Positions 1 through 10,188 are shown, counted from the stretch's first letter. The stretch: DNA of 64,000 nucleotides from PALSA-1440 sp050011195 (GCA_050011195.1 JBEKJO010000006.1:1-64000), one strand, 5' to 3'. The notes: a model not told the origin generated them from the letters alone. Translations and numbers: made by a program.

Positions 1-215
1 TTTCCTCTCCAGCAGTTCCGGCCTGACGCCGTTTATCTACACGCTGTTCTGAATAAGACGCGTTGAGCACGGGCCGTACGGAGGCGAGTTCGATGTTGGT
101 GTCCACGCCGGCGCCCCAGCGAGTGCGGCGGTTGCCGTGCTTGAGCCGGATGCGCGCGAGTGATGCCCGACGCCAGGACAGCAGGACGACGGCAGCGATT
201 CAAGCACGCAGGCTG
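1..215. other. left edge, no supported gene
   Basis: No gene can be defended here. One plus-strand frame is open from base 2 and stops with TGA at 50-52, which could be the last 16 codons of a gene lying outside the window. A minus-strand frame is open across the left edge as well. Neither is long enough to recognise. Confidence 0.3.
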
Positions 216-2636
216 TCATTGTCCGATGCGATAAAACTGCTGCGCGTTGGTAGTCGGGATCGTATAAGGCGCGGTGGCTCCGGGTAGGTCGCTGTAAGGC
301 CCGGCGACGTTTGTGGCGCATTGCAAAGTTCCATAGGCCCAATTCAACTGCAACTGGCTGCCGCCAAGGTTCGTGATTGAAAGCGTTTGTGGAAGGGCGA
401 CGACGGACAAAATGCCATTCGTTAAACCATCGGTATTCCATGCCAGTCCGGCATCCAGCGACGGAAGAATCAGCGAGGAAAAGCTTCCGGCACAACTGCC
501 GGCATTGAAGAGCTTAAAGCCCTGGCCGGGCGCGAGTGTTCCCGCCAGGTTCCCCACATACAACGTTCCGCCACAGTTCAGCGTGCCCGCCACGTTCAAT
601 TGGTCATTGGTTTGCGCCGCCGCGTTGAGTTCCATGAGCGTCAGGATGTACGGCCCGAGCGTGAGGCTGCCGCCGAAGGAAAGTGTGCCGATGGAATTGA
701 CAATGGCGCTGCCCGGAGAAAGTTCGCCGCCCTGAATCGTGGTGTCCCCGGCCACTGCCCCGGTGCCAGCGAGGGTCCCGCTGTTGACCACCAACGGGCC
801 GGCGAGCGAGCCATTGATGAACAAGGTGCCGGCCAAGTTGGTAGTGGCGCCGCTGTAAGTGTTCACGCCCGAAAGCGTCAGCGTGCCGGAGCTGGTCTTC
901 ACAACACTGAGCGCCGAGGCGCTGCCGTTTTGGATCGAGCCGGAAATGGAAAAATTGCCATTGCCCTGCAGCGTGAGCGTGCGCGCGCCAGTGCCTGTGC
1001 TGCCAGCGCAAATCGTTCCGCCCAGGTTGAGCGTGCCGGCGTCACACTGGAGCGCGTAATACGAGCCGCCCCCGGCCAGAGTGAGCCCGCCGGCCAGCGT
1101 ATTGCCGGCGCCCGAAAGAGCTTCGATGGCAGCCACGTTGGTGTTGCGCCCGGCCAGGCTGACGGTTTGGGGAATGGTGACGCTGTTCGATAATTGCAGC
1201 GTGGAAACGCCCGTGCCGGTGTTGCGGATAGAAATCGGCGAGGCCACGTTGGCGATGGCGGCGGAACGGGTGATGGTCAAAATGCCGTCGTTAGTGATGC
1301 TGCTGCCCGTGTCCACGTTCAAGACGCCGGAAAAGCTGTTGGTGCCGTTCAAAATCAAAGTGCCGTAGCCGGCTTTGGTCAGGGTCGCCGCACCCGCCAG
1401 GCTCGCGTTGACGGCCAGGACGTTGCCGGGGTTATTGCGGCCGACCGTCCATCGTTGATTCGCGGCCAGGTTCATGGGTGCGTTAAGCGTGACGTTGTTG
1501 TCCGCCGCCACCATGTCAATGCCACCGGCACCCAGCGTGAGCGTATTCGTGCCGTTAATCGAAGCGCTGTTGGTCATGCCCAGAAAAATCAATCCGTCAA
1601 CCGTGTAGTCTCGGCCCAGAACGCTGCCTAAATTGCTGCTCAAATAGGAAAAGGTCAGGTCGCTCCCCGTGAGCGGCGGCATATTGGCCACCCAGTTCGC
1701 GGAGTTCGTCCAATAAGCCGAACTGGCGCCGGTCCAGAAGAGGATATTGGTCGGCGCGTAGTAGTGGAAGTAGTCCACGATCAATTGGTTGGTGCCGGTG
1801 GGGTAGCCGCCCGAAGGAATGGAACCGGCCCAGCAGGTCCCGCTGTCGCACTCGACCTGGCTGCTCAAGATTATATACACGCCGCTGCCAAACGGCGGCG
1901 TGGGCGGAGAGCCATCGCTGCCGGTCTGCCAGACGGTGGAGCCGTCAATGCCAAAGTCATACGAGTCGTAGGTCCACCACAGCGAGTAAGTGTGGAAGCC
2001 GTTGGCCAGGCCCGAGCCGACGTTGGGGCTGCCGGTGCTTTGCTCCTGCGAACCGTAGCCGTTCCAGTGGATGTTGTCCGAGACGATGTTCGAGATGTTG
2101 GTGCCGTAGATGCCCACATAGCGGTGTTCGCACACGTCGAATTCCCCGCCCGAGACGAACGAGTCGTCCAAGTAGGTGCCCATCGTCGGCGAGCGCAACC
2201 AGAAGGCCGACCACATGCCGCTGTAGTCCCCCCATTCGATGCTGGCCTCGTAATAGCCGTAGCGGGGGCGGAAGTGGTTGTCGGAGGCCACCATCGCGGT
2301 GTAAGTCGTGCCGCTGATAGTTTTGGTCGTAATCACCAGGTGGCCGTTGGTGACGGTGACGGCGACGGCCCCGTCGTTGTACGCCTCGCCCCAGGTCCGG
2401 TTGTCCACCCAGTAATCCCACTTGGTGGTATCCAGCGATGTTCCGTTGAATTCGTCGCCCCAGACCAGATAATAGCCCGCCGGGGGCGTGGCTGCGGCCG
2501 GAATCAAGCTGAGGCCCCATAGAATGACAAGGAGTGGCCCCACTCTCGGGCGCACTCCGGAGGGCAATGTCGGGTTGCGCCCATCTACCGGCAGCAGGAG
2601 GGGGCTGGTTCGGTCTGATTCGAGTTCATGCGGCAT
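216..2636 (-). CDS. secreted GH16 family beta-glycanase with autotransporter-associated strand repeats
   Basis: Predicted exported endo-acting beta-glucanase/galactanase. A hydrophobic stretch near residues 34-50 (PLLVILWGLSLIPAAAT) looks like a signal peptide. The GH16 jelly-roll spans about residues 55-295 and carries the retaining active-site motif EFDVCE, giving Glu165, Asp167 and Glu170 as nucleophile, assisting acid and acid/base. Residues about 300-745 are beta-rich, with two autotransporter-associated strand repeats (near 418-445 and 578-604, of the form GTLTLSGVNTYSG). No outer-membrane barrel follows. Instead the protein ends in a roughly 55-residue domain closing on QQFYRIGQ, shared with four other exported proteins here. 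The ATG start leaves a long N-terminus before the signal peptide; a GTG at 2543 is a plausible alternative. The substrate (laminarin, agar, carrageenan and so on) cannot be told from sequence. The gene stands alone, followed by the left edge. Confidence 0.85.
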   Translation of the reverse strand: MPHELESDRTSPLLLPVDGRNPTLPSGVRPRVGPLLVILWGLSLIPAAATPPAGYYLVWGDEFNGTSLDTTKWDYWVDNRTWGEAYNDGAVAVTVTNGHLVITTKTISGTTYTAMVASDNHFRPRYGYYEASIEWGDYSGMWSAFWLRSPTMGTYLDDSFVSGGEFDVCEHRYVGIYGTNISNIVSDNIHWNGYGSQEQSTGSPNVGSGLANGFHTYSLWWTYDSYDFGIDGSTVWQTGSDGSPPTPPFGSGVYIILSSQVECDSGTCWAGSIPSGGYPTGTNQLIVDYFHYYAPTNILFWTGASSAYWTNSANWVANMPPLTGSDLTFSYLSSNLGSVLGRDYTVDGLIFLGMTNSASINGTNTLTLGAGGIDMVAADNNVTLNAPMNLAANQRWTVGRNNPGNVLAVNASLAGAATLTKAGYGTLILNGTNSFSGVLNVDTGSSITNDGILTITRSAAIANVASPISIRNTGTGVSTLQLSNSVTIPQTVSLAGRNTNVAAIEALSGAGNTLAGGLTLAGGGSYYALQCDAGTLNLGGTICAGSTGTGARTLTLQGNGNFSISGSIQNGSASALSVVKTSSGTLTLSGVNTYSGATTNLAGTLFINGSLAGPLVVNSGTLAGTGAVAGDTTIQGGELSPGSAIVNSIGTLSFGGSLTLGPYILTLMELNAAAQTNDQLNVAGTLNCGGTLYVGNLAGTLAPGQGFKLFNAGSCAGSFSSLILPSLDAGLAWNTDGLTNGILSVVALPQTLSITNLGGSQLQLNWAYGTLQCATNVAGPYSDLPGATAPYTIPTTNAQQFYRIGQ

Positions 2637-2727
2637 TATGCCTTCTCTGATGCCATAAAACTGCGCCTATGTCATCAAATAAGAAACACCCGGTATTGGG
2701 TCCGGGCAGCACGAGTGATGGCCGGGG

Positions 2728-4068
2728 CTAGGGCAGTTGGACGACGCGGTAAAAGCGCCGGCTACTGGCCCGGAGCGAATCCGTCGCCGACATCGTCGAG
2801 TTGCCAGCGACGGCAGAGTTGGTCAGATTGTTCCAGTTGGTCTGTGCCAGATTGGTCAAGTATTGCACTTGATAGGTCTTGCCGGGAGTGGCGCTCCAGG
2901 TGAGGGTGAGCACGCTGTTGCTGCTGGTCGCGCTTTGAAACACCGGCGCGCCCGGGGGCATGCTTTCGCGAATGATCGAGTTGCGCCAGTCGGCCACATA
3001 CACGTTCCCGGAGCTGTCCACCGCCACGCCCCACGGGCTGTAAAACCGGGCGGCGCTGCCGATGCCATTTGAACTGCCGGTACTGCCGGCGGAGCCTCCG
3101 ATGGTGCTGGATACCCAGTTCGCGCCTGAGGGGGTCAGTTTGCGAATGGTGTCGTTTCCGGTGTCGCCGACGTACACATTGCCGGCGGCGTCCACCGCGA
3201 TGCCCTGCGGAGATTTGAAGCTAATGGCGCCGTTGGTGCCATCGGCGCTGCCGATAGTGCCGGCCGTCCCGGCAATGGTGCTGGAAATCCAGTCGCTCCC
3301 CGAGGGGGTGAGCATGCGGATGGTGTTGTTGCCGGTGTCCGCCACATAAACGTTGCCATTGGTGTCCACGGCCACGCCATAGGGACCGCTAAATAGCGCG
3401 GCGTTATCGGTGCCATCATTGGTGCCGGGGGTCAGGGCCTGCCCGGCAATGGTGCTGGAAATCCAGTCGCTCCCCGAGGGGGTGAGCAGGCGGATGGTGT
3501 CGTTTCCGCTGTCCGCCACGTACACATTGCCATTGGTGTCCACGGCTACGCCATAGGGAGTCTTAAACCGTATGGCGTTATCAGTGCCATCCGCGCTGCC
3601 CGGCGACAGGGCCAACCCGGCGATGGTGCTCGATACCCAATTGGTCCCCGCCAGCGTGAGCTGGCGAATCGTGTCGTTGTTGCTGTCCGCCACGTAGATG
3701 TTGGTCTTGCTGTCCACGGCCAGCCCGTAAGGCTTGTTAAACCGCACCGCGCCGTTGGTGCCGTCGGTGGAGCCGCTGAGGGGCGCCGTGCCGGCAATGG
3801 TGCTCGACACCCAATTGGCCCCCGCCGGCCTGAGCTTGCGAATCACGAAGTTCGAAGTGTCGGCCACATACACATTGCCCCCGGGGTCCAGGGCCACGCC
3901 ACCGGGCAGCGTGAACCGGACGCTGCTGTTCGTGCCGTCGGTGTCGCCCTCAACTTGGGCCAGCCCGGCAATGGTGATAAAGTCGTAAGTTTGCGCTTGG
4001 GCGCCGGCCACGACCGGGCACAGCGGCAGCATGGCCGCGGAAAGAAGCAGAGTCTTGATGGTCTTCAT
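2728..4068 (-). CDS. secreted NHL-repeat beta-propeller protein
   Basis: Exported protein made almost entirely of NHL repeats. The ATG at 4068 is preferred because it starts directly on a signal peptide (MKTIKTLLLSAAMLPLCPVV) ending near AGAQA; the longer open frame to 4137 adds residues that do not look exported. About six to seven repeats of roughly 50 residues follow, each with the motif PYGVAVDTNGNVYVADSGN or a variant and ending in NDTIRxLTPSG. NHL propellers usually form a disc for protein or ligand binding; a lyase or binding role cannot be told apart here. The last 75 residues are the shared C-terminal domain, ending SSRRFYRVVQLP. The gene lies between the GH16 and LamG genes on the same strand, with gaps of about 90-100 bases and no clear Shine-Dalgarno. 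The repeats are near-identical at DNA level, so copy number may vary between strains or be mis-assembled. Confidence 0.8.
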   Translation of the reverse strand: MKTIKTLLLSAAMLPLCPVVAGAQAQTYDFITIAGLAQVEGDTDGTNSSVRFTLPGGVALDPGGNVYVADTSNFVIRKLRPAGANWVSSTIAGTAPLSGSTDGTNGAVRFNKPYGLAVDSKTNIYVADSNNDTIRQLTLAGTNWVSSTIAGLALSPGSADGTDNAIRFKTPYGVAVDTNGNVYVADSGNDTIRLLTPSGSDWISSTIAGQALTPGTNDGTDNAALFSGPYGVAVDTNGNVYVADTGNNTIRMLTPSGSDWISSTIAGTAGTIGSADGTNGAISFKSPQGIAVDAAGNVYVGDTGNDTIRKLTPSGANWVSSTIGGSAGSTGSSNGIGSAARFYSPWGVAVDSSGNVYVADWRNSIIRESMPPGAPVFQSATSSNSVLTLTWSATPGKTYQVQYLTNLAQTNWNNLTNSAVAGNSTMSATDSLRASSRRFYRVVQLP

Positions 4069-4164
4069 AAACCGGACTGCTAAGGACAACCGTTGGCCTG
4101 GCAACGTGCCGCCACCCGCCAGTACGGATGGCGGCACGCGCCGTTCACCCCCCGAACCTCGAAT

Positions 4165-7100
4165 CTACTCGCCTGGGCCTGTGAGCAGGTAGAACTTGTC
4201 GCCGGCGCCAATGGTATCAGTGGCAACGAACTGCCCGTTTTGGGACGTCACGGTCAGGCTGGCAGCGCCCCAAGGGCCGGTCACCGAGGAACTGGTTAGC
4301 ACGCTGTAGCCGCCATAAGAAGTGGACCAGGAGAGCTGGACCTGGGTAGCCGATATCTGCTGGATGGTGAGCGTTGGCGCCGAGGGAACCGTCAAGGCCT
4401 GTACGGCACTCTGCGAGAGCGCATAGTTGTAGATGCGCACGTCGTACATATTGCCACTGAGGTAGCCGTTGTTGCCCGAGGCCGGGGCCGAGACGATGTT
4501 CTGTTCGTCCGAGCCAATGTCCAAGTAGTGGTTTCGGGCCATGGTGTAGGGACCGAAGTCTCCGACCAGATTGATGCCCGAATCCAGGGCACCGTCCACG
4601 TAAACCTGACGGGTGCCGGCGGCACCGTCATAAACGGCGGCGACATGATGCCAGTTACCATCCATGACCGTAATGGCGCCGCTAGTATCTTCGTCAAAAC
4701 CGTGCCAGGAGTCCTGCCGAATGGTGAAGTCCGCGTCGGCGGTGCTGCCGTTGCGCCTGACTTGGTAACCAATCTCGTATGTGGTGCCGCATTTGGAGAC
4801 GAAGGCGGTAGAGTTGTTGGCCTGGGCACCGGTAGTGGCCTTGAGCCAGAAGGCTATGGTCATGTGGTTGTTAAGGAGATCATCGAAGGTCGGTTGGTAA
4901 CCGGCGCTGTTCGGTTGGGCCGGGATCACCGCGCTCGAATTCATGATCCGCACCGCATAGCTCTGGTTAAACAAGATGGAATAGCCCTTGAATCCCGTCG
5001 GCACATTGCCGGTGCCGGTAGCGTAGGCAAGGGAGGAGGGGGTGCCCGTGGCGAAGCCGTCATGCGTGCCCGCCGGCATAAACCCGGAGACTTCGGCCAG
5101 GCTCTGGGCGCCGACGATCCAGTGTCCGACCAATTGCTTGGCGTAAACATTGACCGTGGCGGAGGCGGAGGTAAAGCCGGGGGCGGAAACGGTGATGGTG
5201 GCCGCGCCCTGGCTGAGGCCCGTGACCGGCAATTTTTCCGTGGGATAAGCCCCGGCAGGGAAGGTGAGAGTGAAGGGACTGGGGGGAGCGCCGACGATGC
5301 TGAGGGCGCTCGGGTTCCCATTGTTCACCGTGACCGTAATGGACTGGGAGGCATTGGCGCCGGCGGGCAGCGAGAAGCTGATTGTGCCGGTGTCGCCCAC
5401 AGTGAGGGCCGGTGTATCGGCGGCGGCGGTGAAGGCGGCGGCATTGGCCGGAGCCATGATGGCCTGAATCTCGCTGAGACCGAGAGGGTAGTTATACATA
5501 CGCACATCAAACAGCTTGCCGACGAAATAACTACCTATGTTGGGAGAGCTGTTGCCGGCAGCGGTCAAGTCGGCGCTGCAGTTATCCACGCCGCCCAGGG
5601 TCAGGTAGCTGGCGTAGGCCACGCCCATCGGGCCATAGTCCTGGGGAGAGCTGGCGCTCATTTGGCCGTCAATGTAGAGTTTTCGCACGCCGGCCTGGCC
5701 GTCATAAGTGGCGGCAAAATGGTGCCAAGAGGTTTGGAAGGTTGGGCTGCCAAAGGCGTTAACGAGGTTCGCGCTGTTGGCCGGGTCCGCGTTGGGGTTG
5801 TCGGGGGTATCCCGCAGCGTGAAGCTAGGGTAGGAGTCGCCGCCGTGCTGGCGGACGCTCCACCCGTGCGCGCCGGAGACATCCCCCTGTTTCGAGACCC
5901 AGGGATTCCACGAGCCGATGGGTCCTTTGGCCCAGAAGGTGACGCTAAAGGCATTGGCAATCTTGTCATCGAAGGTCGGCTGATAGTTAGCGTCCGGAGT
6001 GCTGCCAGTGACCAAAGTGCTGCTGTTGCTGATCGTCACGGCATAATTGTTGGCGGTCAGGTCCAGGCAGTACAGCGAGGGGTTGGGGGTGAGGAAAGCC
6101 GCGGGGGCATCGTTGGCATAATGGGCGGTGGCGGTGCCAATGCTGGTGCCGGAGGAGGCGTAGCCGTCATGGACGTACTGGCCCACGTAGTTCGCGGTGT
6201 CGCTCAGGTTCTGCCCTCCGGTGAGCCAGTGGCCGATGATGGCCGGCGTAATGACCGCGGGCGCCGTGCCGATGATCGGGGTGTAGCTGTTGGGGTCCGA
6301 CGCCGTGAGCACGATCGCGCCGGTGCCGATGGTGTCGAGGACGTACGACTTGGTGGTCGGATCGCCTACGGCAAATACGACCTGCAAGACATTGCCGGCA
6401 TAGCCCTGGAAGTAGCAGACGTTGGGCGAATTGTTGGTGATCCAGATGGTGAACGGCGCGGAGGCATTGGCGCCGATGGGAATGACGACGCTGAAGCCGA
6501 CGGACAGCCCAAGGGGAGTGGAGTTAGTCGTATTGAAATACACCCCGGTCGTAGCTTGAGAGCCCGGAGTCATCATGGCCTGGACTTCGCCGGGCGATAC
6601 CGCGTAATTGTAGAGGCGCACGTCGTAGAATGAGCCATTGAACCAATTCCCGATACCGGGGTTTTCCTTCGCCCCAATGATCATGTGGTACACATTGGCC
6701 GCCGTCACCCCGAGCAGTTCCTCGCCCATGTTGACCCGATCCACGCCGTCCACATAGAGATGGGCCAGGTGGCTGTTCACGCAATCCAAGGTGCCGCAGT
6801 AGTGATGCCAGACGCCCTGGGCGGGGATAGTTATAGCGGAGCCGACGTTGCCGTTGTCCACAGCGACTCCGGTGCCTTGCAAGGTGAAGGTCGGGATGTT
6901 GGTTCTATAACCGCTAGCGCCGAGGACCCGGAACTGCCAGCCGTGGGTGGACTCACCGTTCTTGGTGACCCAGGGATTCCAGTTGCCGGTCGGGTAATTC
7001 TTGGCCCAGAAGGCAATGGTGAAGGTGTTGGTGATGTTGTTGTCGTAGTCCAGGCGGTAATCCAGGTCGCCGACTTTGGTGTTGGTGATAATGACGGCGG

Positions 7101-10100
7101 AGGAGGAGCCGTTAACGGAGAGGGAGGAGCCCAGGGCATTGAAGTTAGGAGGCACATCGCCCGAAACCCACGTGGGCGAACCCACCGCGACGCCGGTATG
7201 CACTTGAGGGTTGTTGTCGTTGTTGAAGTACCCGGATTGGTCGGCAAAGGTCTGGCTGCCGGTCAGCCACTGGCCGATCAGGGCCGGAGAATTATTGGGC
7301 TGGATGACGAGCAGCCGGCCCACCGAGCTGGTGGCCGTGCCGTCAATGTTCGAGACGGCGAGGACGTAGTCGCCCATGTTGGCGGCGGAAACGCCGTTGA
7401 TCGTCAGGACGGCGGTCTGGGCGCCGGAGATGCCGCTGCCATTAACGACATTGGCGTAAGGGCCAGTCAGGCCGAGGGGCCGCTTCATCCATTGGGCGGT
7501 TGGGGTCGGGACGCCGCCGATGCCGCTGGTGAGGACTACATTGGCGCCCGCATTGGTGATCGTGAGCGCCGGCGGGGCGGAGGCCGTGGGCGGAAGCACC
7601 GAGATGCCCGTGGCGATGGCGAAGAGGACCGAGAGTTGGTTTTGGGTCAGGGCATAGCTGAAGACGGCGACTTCGTCTATGGACCCGGCGAAGACGCGCC
7701 CGCCCGCGGTGTCAGCGGTGTCGTTGCCAATGAGGAAAGGACTGCTGAACGGACAGGCGGCGTTGCTGGCCAGAGTGGTCCACGAACTCATGCCGCTCGC
7801 ATTGACGACATAGATGGTAGCATTGGTAGAGGTCACCACCAGGCCCACCAGAGACCACTGGTTCTGAGGCACCTGCAAGCCCGAATCAGCGGAAACGCCG
7901 TTCCAGAAGTACCTCAAGGAGTAATCGTTGAAGGATTGAAGGGTGATGCCGTAAGCAAGGCCGGTGGCCGGGCCAGTGCTGCCCAGGCGGGAGAGCATGA
8001 CGCCGGCGCCCGCGCCCTGGGTGTTGGTGGGATAGAGCCAGGCGAGCAGCGTCACCGTATTGGTGTTCAGATTCTGCGCCGACGCCACCACGGTTGGGGC
8101 ATTCGAATTGACGGTTCCCAGGGCCGAGTTCGCGTTCCCAAAGCCGGGGAAGTCGGGAGGTTGCGGGCCAGGCTGCCCAAGGAAAGCCCCGGCTCCGGCG
8201 GCGCCATCGTCCCCCAGCGTGCCATAATCATACACCATCGGCGAGCCGGAGGGTTCGTTCAACTGCCAATAGTCAACGGCGTTGTTGGTTTTGATGGCAT
8301 AGGGATAGTTGGCCCCCGCGGTGATGGGGGTGACGATCGGCAGGACGGTGACGGTCGCCAGGGTGCTGGTGTTGGTCCCGGCAGGGTTGCTGACCACGAC
8401 CTGGTAATCCTTGCTCTGGGCCAGCGTGATATTCGTGATGGTCAAGGTCGCCGTGGCCGAGCCCCACTGGTTGCCGCCGTCGGTGATGTTGGTGAAAGTG
8501 TTCAGGCCGGTCGGTGAGGACTGCCATTGGTAATTAAGAGGCGTGCCCGCGGCCACGACGCTCAAGACCGCAGTGCGCCCGACGAAAAGATTCGTCGAAG
8601 TTGACTGCCCGGTGATCAAAGGCGGCACGGGCGCGCCCGACACGTCCTGGAAGGTCATGGCGCTGAGCATTGGATTATCAACGGCGGGAACGAGTTGAAT
8701 TGCGAAGCCGCTGCCGTTGCTGCTGGGCACATCGAGAGTCAGGAGAACGTCGTAGGGCTGGGTTTGGTAAGCGCCCGCATCAACGAGATCGAGGTTTTGG
8801 ACCCAGGGCTGCACACCGGGGGACACCGGGCCGGCGTTGATGTTGAAGAGGCGCTGGCCGATCGTGGCATAGGCATTGTCGTGAAACAGGAGTTGGAGTA
8901 CGTAGCTGCGTCCGGTGACGGTCGGGAGGGTAAAAAGGAAGCCGGAATCGCTATAGAGATCGCTTTCGGAAATCAGGGCCAGGTTCTGGTCGTCCGCGGT
9001 GGCGCCGAAATTGGGCAGGTTTTCCGTCGCCGTGTTGGCGGGCTCCAGCCGGGCGTTGTCGTTGGTGAAGATCAGGCCGCCAATGGACAGCGGCCCATTG
9101 TTGGCGCCGTAGTACTCGGCGAAGAGGAAGTTGCCGGTGAGGAGCAGGTTGGGATCCTGCGGTCCGGCGATGATGGACATGCCGGGGACGTAGGTGACGG
9201 TGAGTGTGGCGGGGGGAGCGCTGGTGACCGAACCGGCCGAGTTGGTCACCGTCACCACGTAGTCGGCCTGGTTGTTCGTGGTGAGAGGGTTCACGGTCAG
9301 CGTCGGGGTCAGAGAGCCGGAGACGCCGGAGTAGCCGTCGGCGAGGTTGGTGTAGGAGCTGGAGGCGACGGCGCCGGCCTGCCATTGGTAAGCGAGGGAG
9401 GGACCCGCGACGACGCAGGAGAAGGCCGCTTGCGAGCCGGCATAACGGGTTTGAGAGGCCGGCCCGACGAACAACTGCGGCGGGATGCTCGGGTCCGACA
9501 CGTCCAGCAGGGCCAGGGCGTTGATCAACGAGTTGTTCACGCTGGCGTGCAATTTAATCTCCAGCGGGCTGCCGCTGGAATTATCAAGGACGTAGCGCAA
9601 CAACACGTCCGCGTTTTGATTTGCCCCGGCGCCCAAGGCGGCGAGGTCCAGGGTGGCAGCCAAGGTCGTGTTGCCCAACGGACCGATGCTGACACTAAAC
9701 ACCCGTTGGCCGGTGTTGACCCAGGCATTGTCGTGGAAAAGGAGTTCCAGCACGTAGCTGTGCCCGGTGACGGTGGGCACGGTGAAATCAAAGGAGCCGG
9801 CAAACACATTGTTGTAGGAGATCAGCGCCAGGTTGGTGTCATCCTGAGTGGCGCCGAAGTACGGCAGGTCTTGGGTGTAAGGGCTGCCGCCCAGCCGGGA
9901 ACTATTATTGGTGAAGACCTGGCTGTTGATCGAGAGCTGGCCGTTGTTCGCGCCATAGTACTCCGATATCACATAGGTCCCCACCTGCATCACCAGGTTC
10001 GTGTCTTCCGGGTCAGTGATGATTACGGTGCCGGCGGGTTGCGCCGAAACCGACGAGGTGAAAGCAGCGGCCAGAGCCACTGCGCCAAGGCAAACGAGCA

Positions 10101-10110
10101 TTCTTTTCAT
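4165..10110 (-). CDS. giant secreted multidomain protein: malectin-like, Ig-like and LamG domains
   Basis: 1981-residue exported protein, probably a surface or secreted glycan-binding adhesin. Residues 1-23 are a signal peptide ending SVSAQ. Domains assigned by eye: malectin-like 30-205, Ig-like 210-306, a second malectin-like 310-492 closely resembling the first (both contain LLFHDNA and GQR[VL]F), Ig-like 497-590, LamG/ConA-like 603-835, Ig-like 842-937, LamG 942-1182, beta linker 1195-1280, LamG 1288-1553, beta linker 1556-1657, LamG 1660-1906, C-terminal domain 1912-1981. The last three LamG units each start with a header like IGxWLTGxQ and end with YDVRLYNY or a close variant, showing internal duplication. 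No catalytic motif is visible. The tail ends DKFYLLTGPGE, a divergent form of the shared C-terminal motif. A promoter-like pair and an inverted repeat lie upstream (10159-10204). Confidence 0.8.
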   Translation of the reverse strand: MKRMLVCLGAVALAAAFTSSVSAQPAGTVIITDPEDTNLVMQVGTYVISEYYGANNGQLSINSQVFTNNSSRLGGSPYTQDLPYFGATQDDTNLALISYNNVFAGSFDFTVPTVTGHSYVLELLFHDNAWVNTGQRVFSVSIGPLGNTTLAATLDLAALGAGANQNADVLLRYVLDNSSGSPLEIKLHASVNNSLINALALLDVSDPSIPPQLFVGPASQTRYAGSQAAFSCVVAGPSLAYQWQAGAVASSSYTNLADGYSGVSGSLTPTLTVNPLTTNNQADYVVTVTNSAGSVTSAPPATLTVTYVPGMSIIAGPQDPNLLLTGNFLFAEYYGANNGPLSIGGLIFTNDNARLEPANTATENLPNFGATADDQNLALISESDLYSDSGFLFTLPTVTGRSYVLQLLFHDNAYATIGQRLFNINAGPVSPGVQPWVQNLDLVDAGAYQTQPYDVLLTLDVPSSNGSGFAIQLVPAVDNPMLSAMTFQDVSGAPVPPLITGQSTSTNLFVGRTAVLSVVAAGTPLNYQWQSSPTGLNTFTNITDGGNQWGSATATLTITNITLAQSKDYQVVVSNPAGTNTSTLATVTVLPIVTPITAGANYPYAIKTNNAVDYWQLNEPSGSPMVYDYGTLGDDGAAGAGAFLGQPGPQPPDFPGFGNANSALGTVNSNAPTVVASAQNLNTNTVTLLAWLYPTNTQGAGAGVMLSRLGSTGPATGLAYGITLQSFNDYSLRYFWNGVSADSGLQVPQNQWSLVGLVVTSTNATIYVVNASGMSSWTTLASNAACPFSSPFLIGNDTADTAGGRVFAGSIDEVAVFSYALTQNQLSVLFAIATGISVLPPTASAPPALTITNAGANVVLTSGIGGVPTPTAQWMKRPLGLTGPYANVVNGSGISGAQTAVLTINGVSAANMGDYVLAVSNIDGTATSSVGRLLVIQPNNSPALIGQWLTGSQTFADQSGYFNNDNNPQVHTGVAVGSPTWVSGDVPPNFNALGSSLSVNGSSSAVIITNTKVGDLDYRLDYDNNITNTFTIAFWAKNYPTGNWNPWVTKNGESTHGWQFRVLGASGYRTNIPTFTLQGTGVAVDNGNVGSAITIPAQGVWHHYCGTLDCVNSHLAHLYVDGVDRVNMGEELLGVTAANVYHMIIGAKENPGIGNWFNGSFYDVRLYNYAVSPGEVQAMMTPGSQATTGVYFNTTNSTPLGLSVGFSVVIPIGANASAPFTIWITNNSPNVCYFQGYAGNVLQVVFAVGDPTTKSYVLDTIGTGAIVLTASDPNSYTPIIGTAPAVITPAIIGHWLTGGQNLSDTANYVGQYVHDGYASSGTSIGTATAHYANDAPAAFLTPNPSLYCLDLTANNYAVTISNSSTLVTGSTPDANYQPTFDDKIANAFSVTFWAKGPIGSWNPWVSKQGDVSGAHGWSVRQHGGDSYPSFTLRDTPDNPNADPANSANLVNAFGSPTFQTSWHHFAATYDGQAGVRKLYIDGQMSASSPQDYGPMGVAYASYLTLGGVDNCSADLTAAGNSSPNIGSYFVGKLFDVRMYNYPLGLSEIQAIMAPANAAAFTAAADTPALTVGDTGTISFSLPAGANASQSITVTVNNGNPSALSIVGAPPSPFTLTFPAGAYPTEKLPVTGLSQGAATITVSAPGFTSASATVNVYAKQLVGHWIVGAQSLAEVSGFMPAGTHDGFATGTPSSLAYATGTGNVPTGFKGYSILFNQSYAVRIMNSSAVIPAQPNSAGYQPTFDDLLNNHMTIAFWLKATTGAQANNSTAFVSKCGTTYEIGYQVRRNGSTADADFTIRQDSWHGFDEDTSGAITVMDGNWHHVAAVYDGAAGTRQVYVDGALDSGINLVGDFGPYTMARNHYLDIGSDEQNIVSAPASGNNGYLSGNMYDVRIYNYALSQSAVQALTVPSAPTLTIQQISATQVQLSWSTSYGGYSVLTSSSVTGPWGAASLTVTSQNGQFVATDTIGAGDKFYLLTGPGE

Positions 10111-10158
10111 ACGGCTTTATTTGAGTTGATTGGTTGCGTGTTTCGAATCGTAAATGAG

Positions 10159-10187
10159 AATTTAGCGAATAACCCGCCACGATTCAA
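10159..10187 (-). promoter_or_regulatory. candidate promoter of the LamG protein gene
   Basis: On the minus strand TTGAAT (10187-10182) and TAAATT (10164-10159) are separated by 17 bases, a good sigma-70-like arrangement, about 50 bases before the ATG at 10110. The inverted repeat at 10189-10204 ends one base upstream of the -35. Confidence 0.5.
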
Positions 10188-10188
10188 C

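Noticed and set aside
4528..6633. 701-codon plus-strand open frame opposite the LamG protein gene
   Set aside because: Composition is Gly/Ala/Arg/Val-rich without domains, a usual antisense shadow of high-GC coding DNA; the minus-strand frame has a signal peptide and clear domains.
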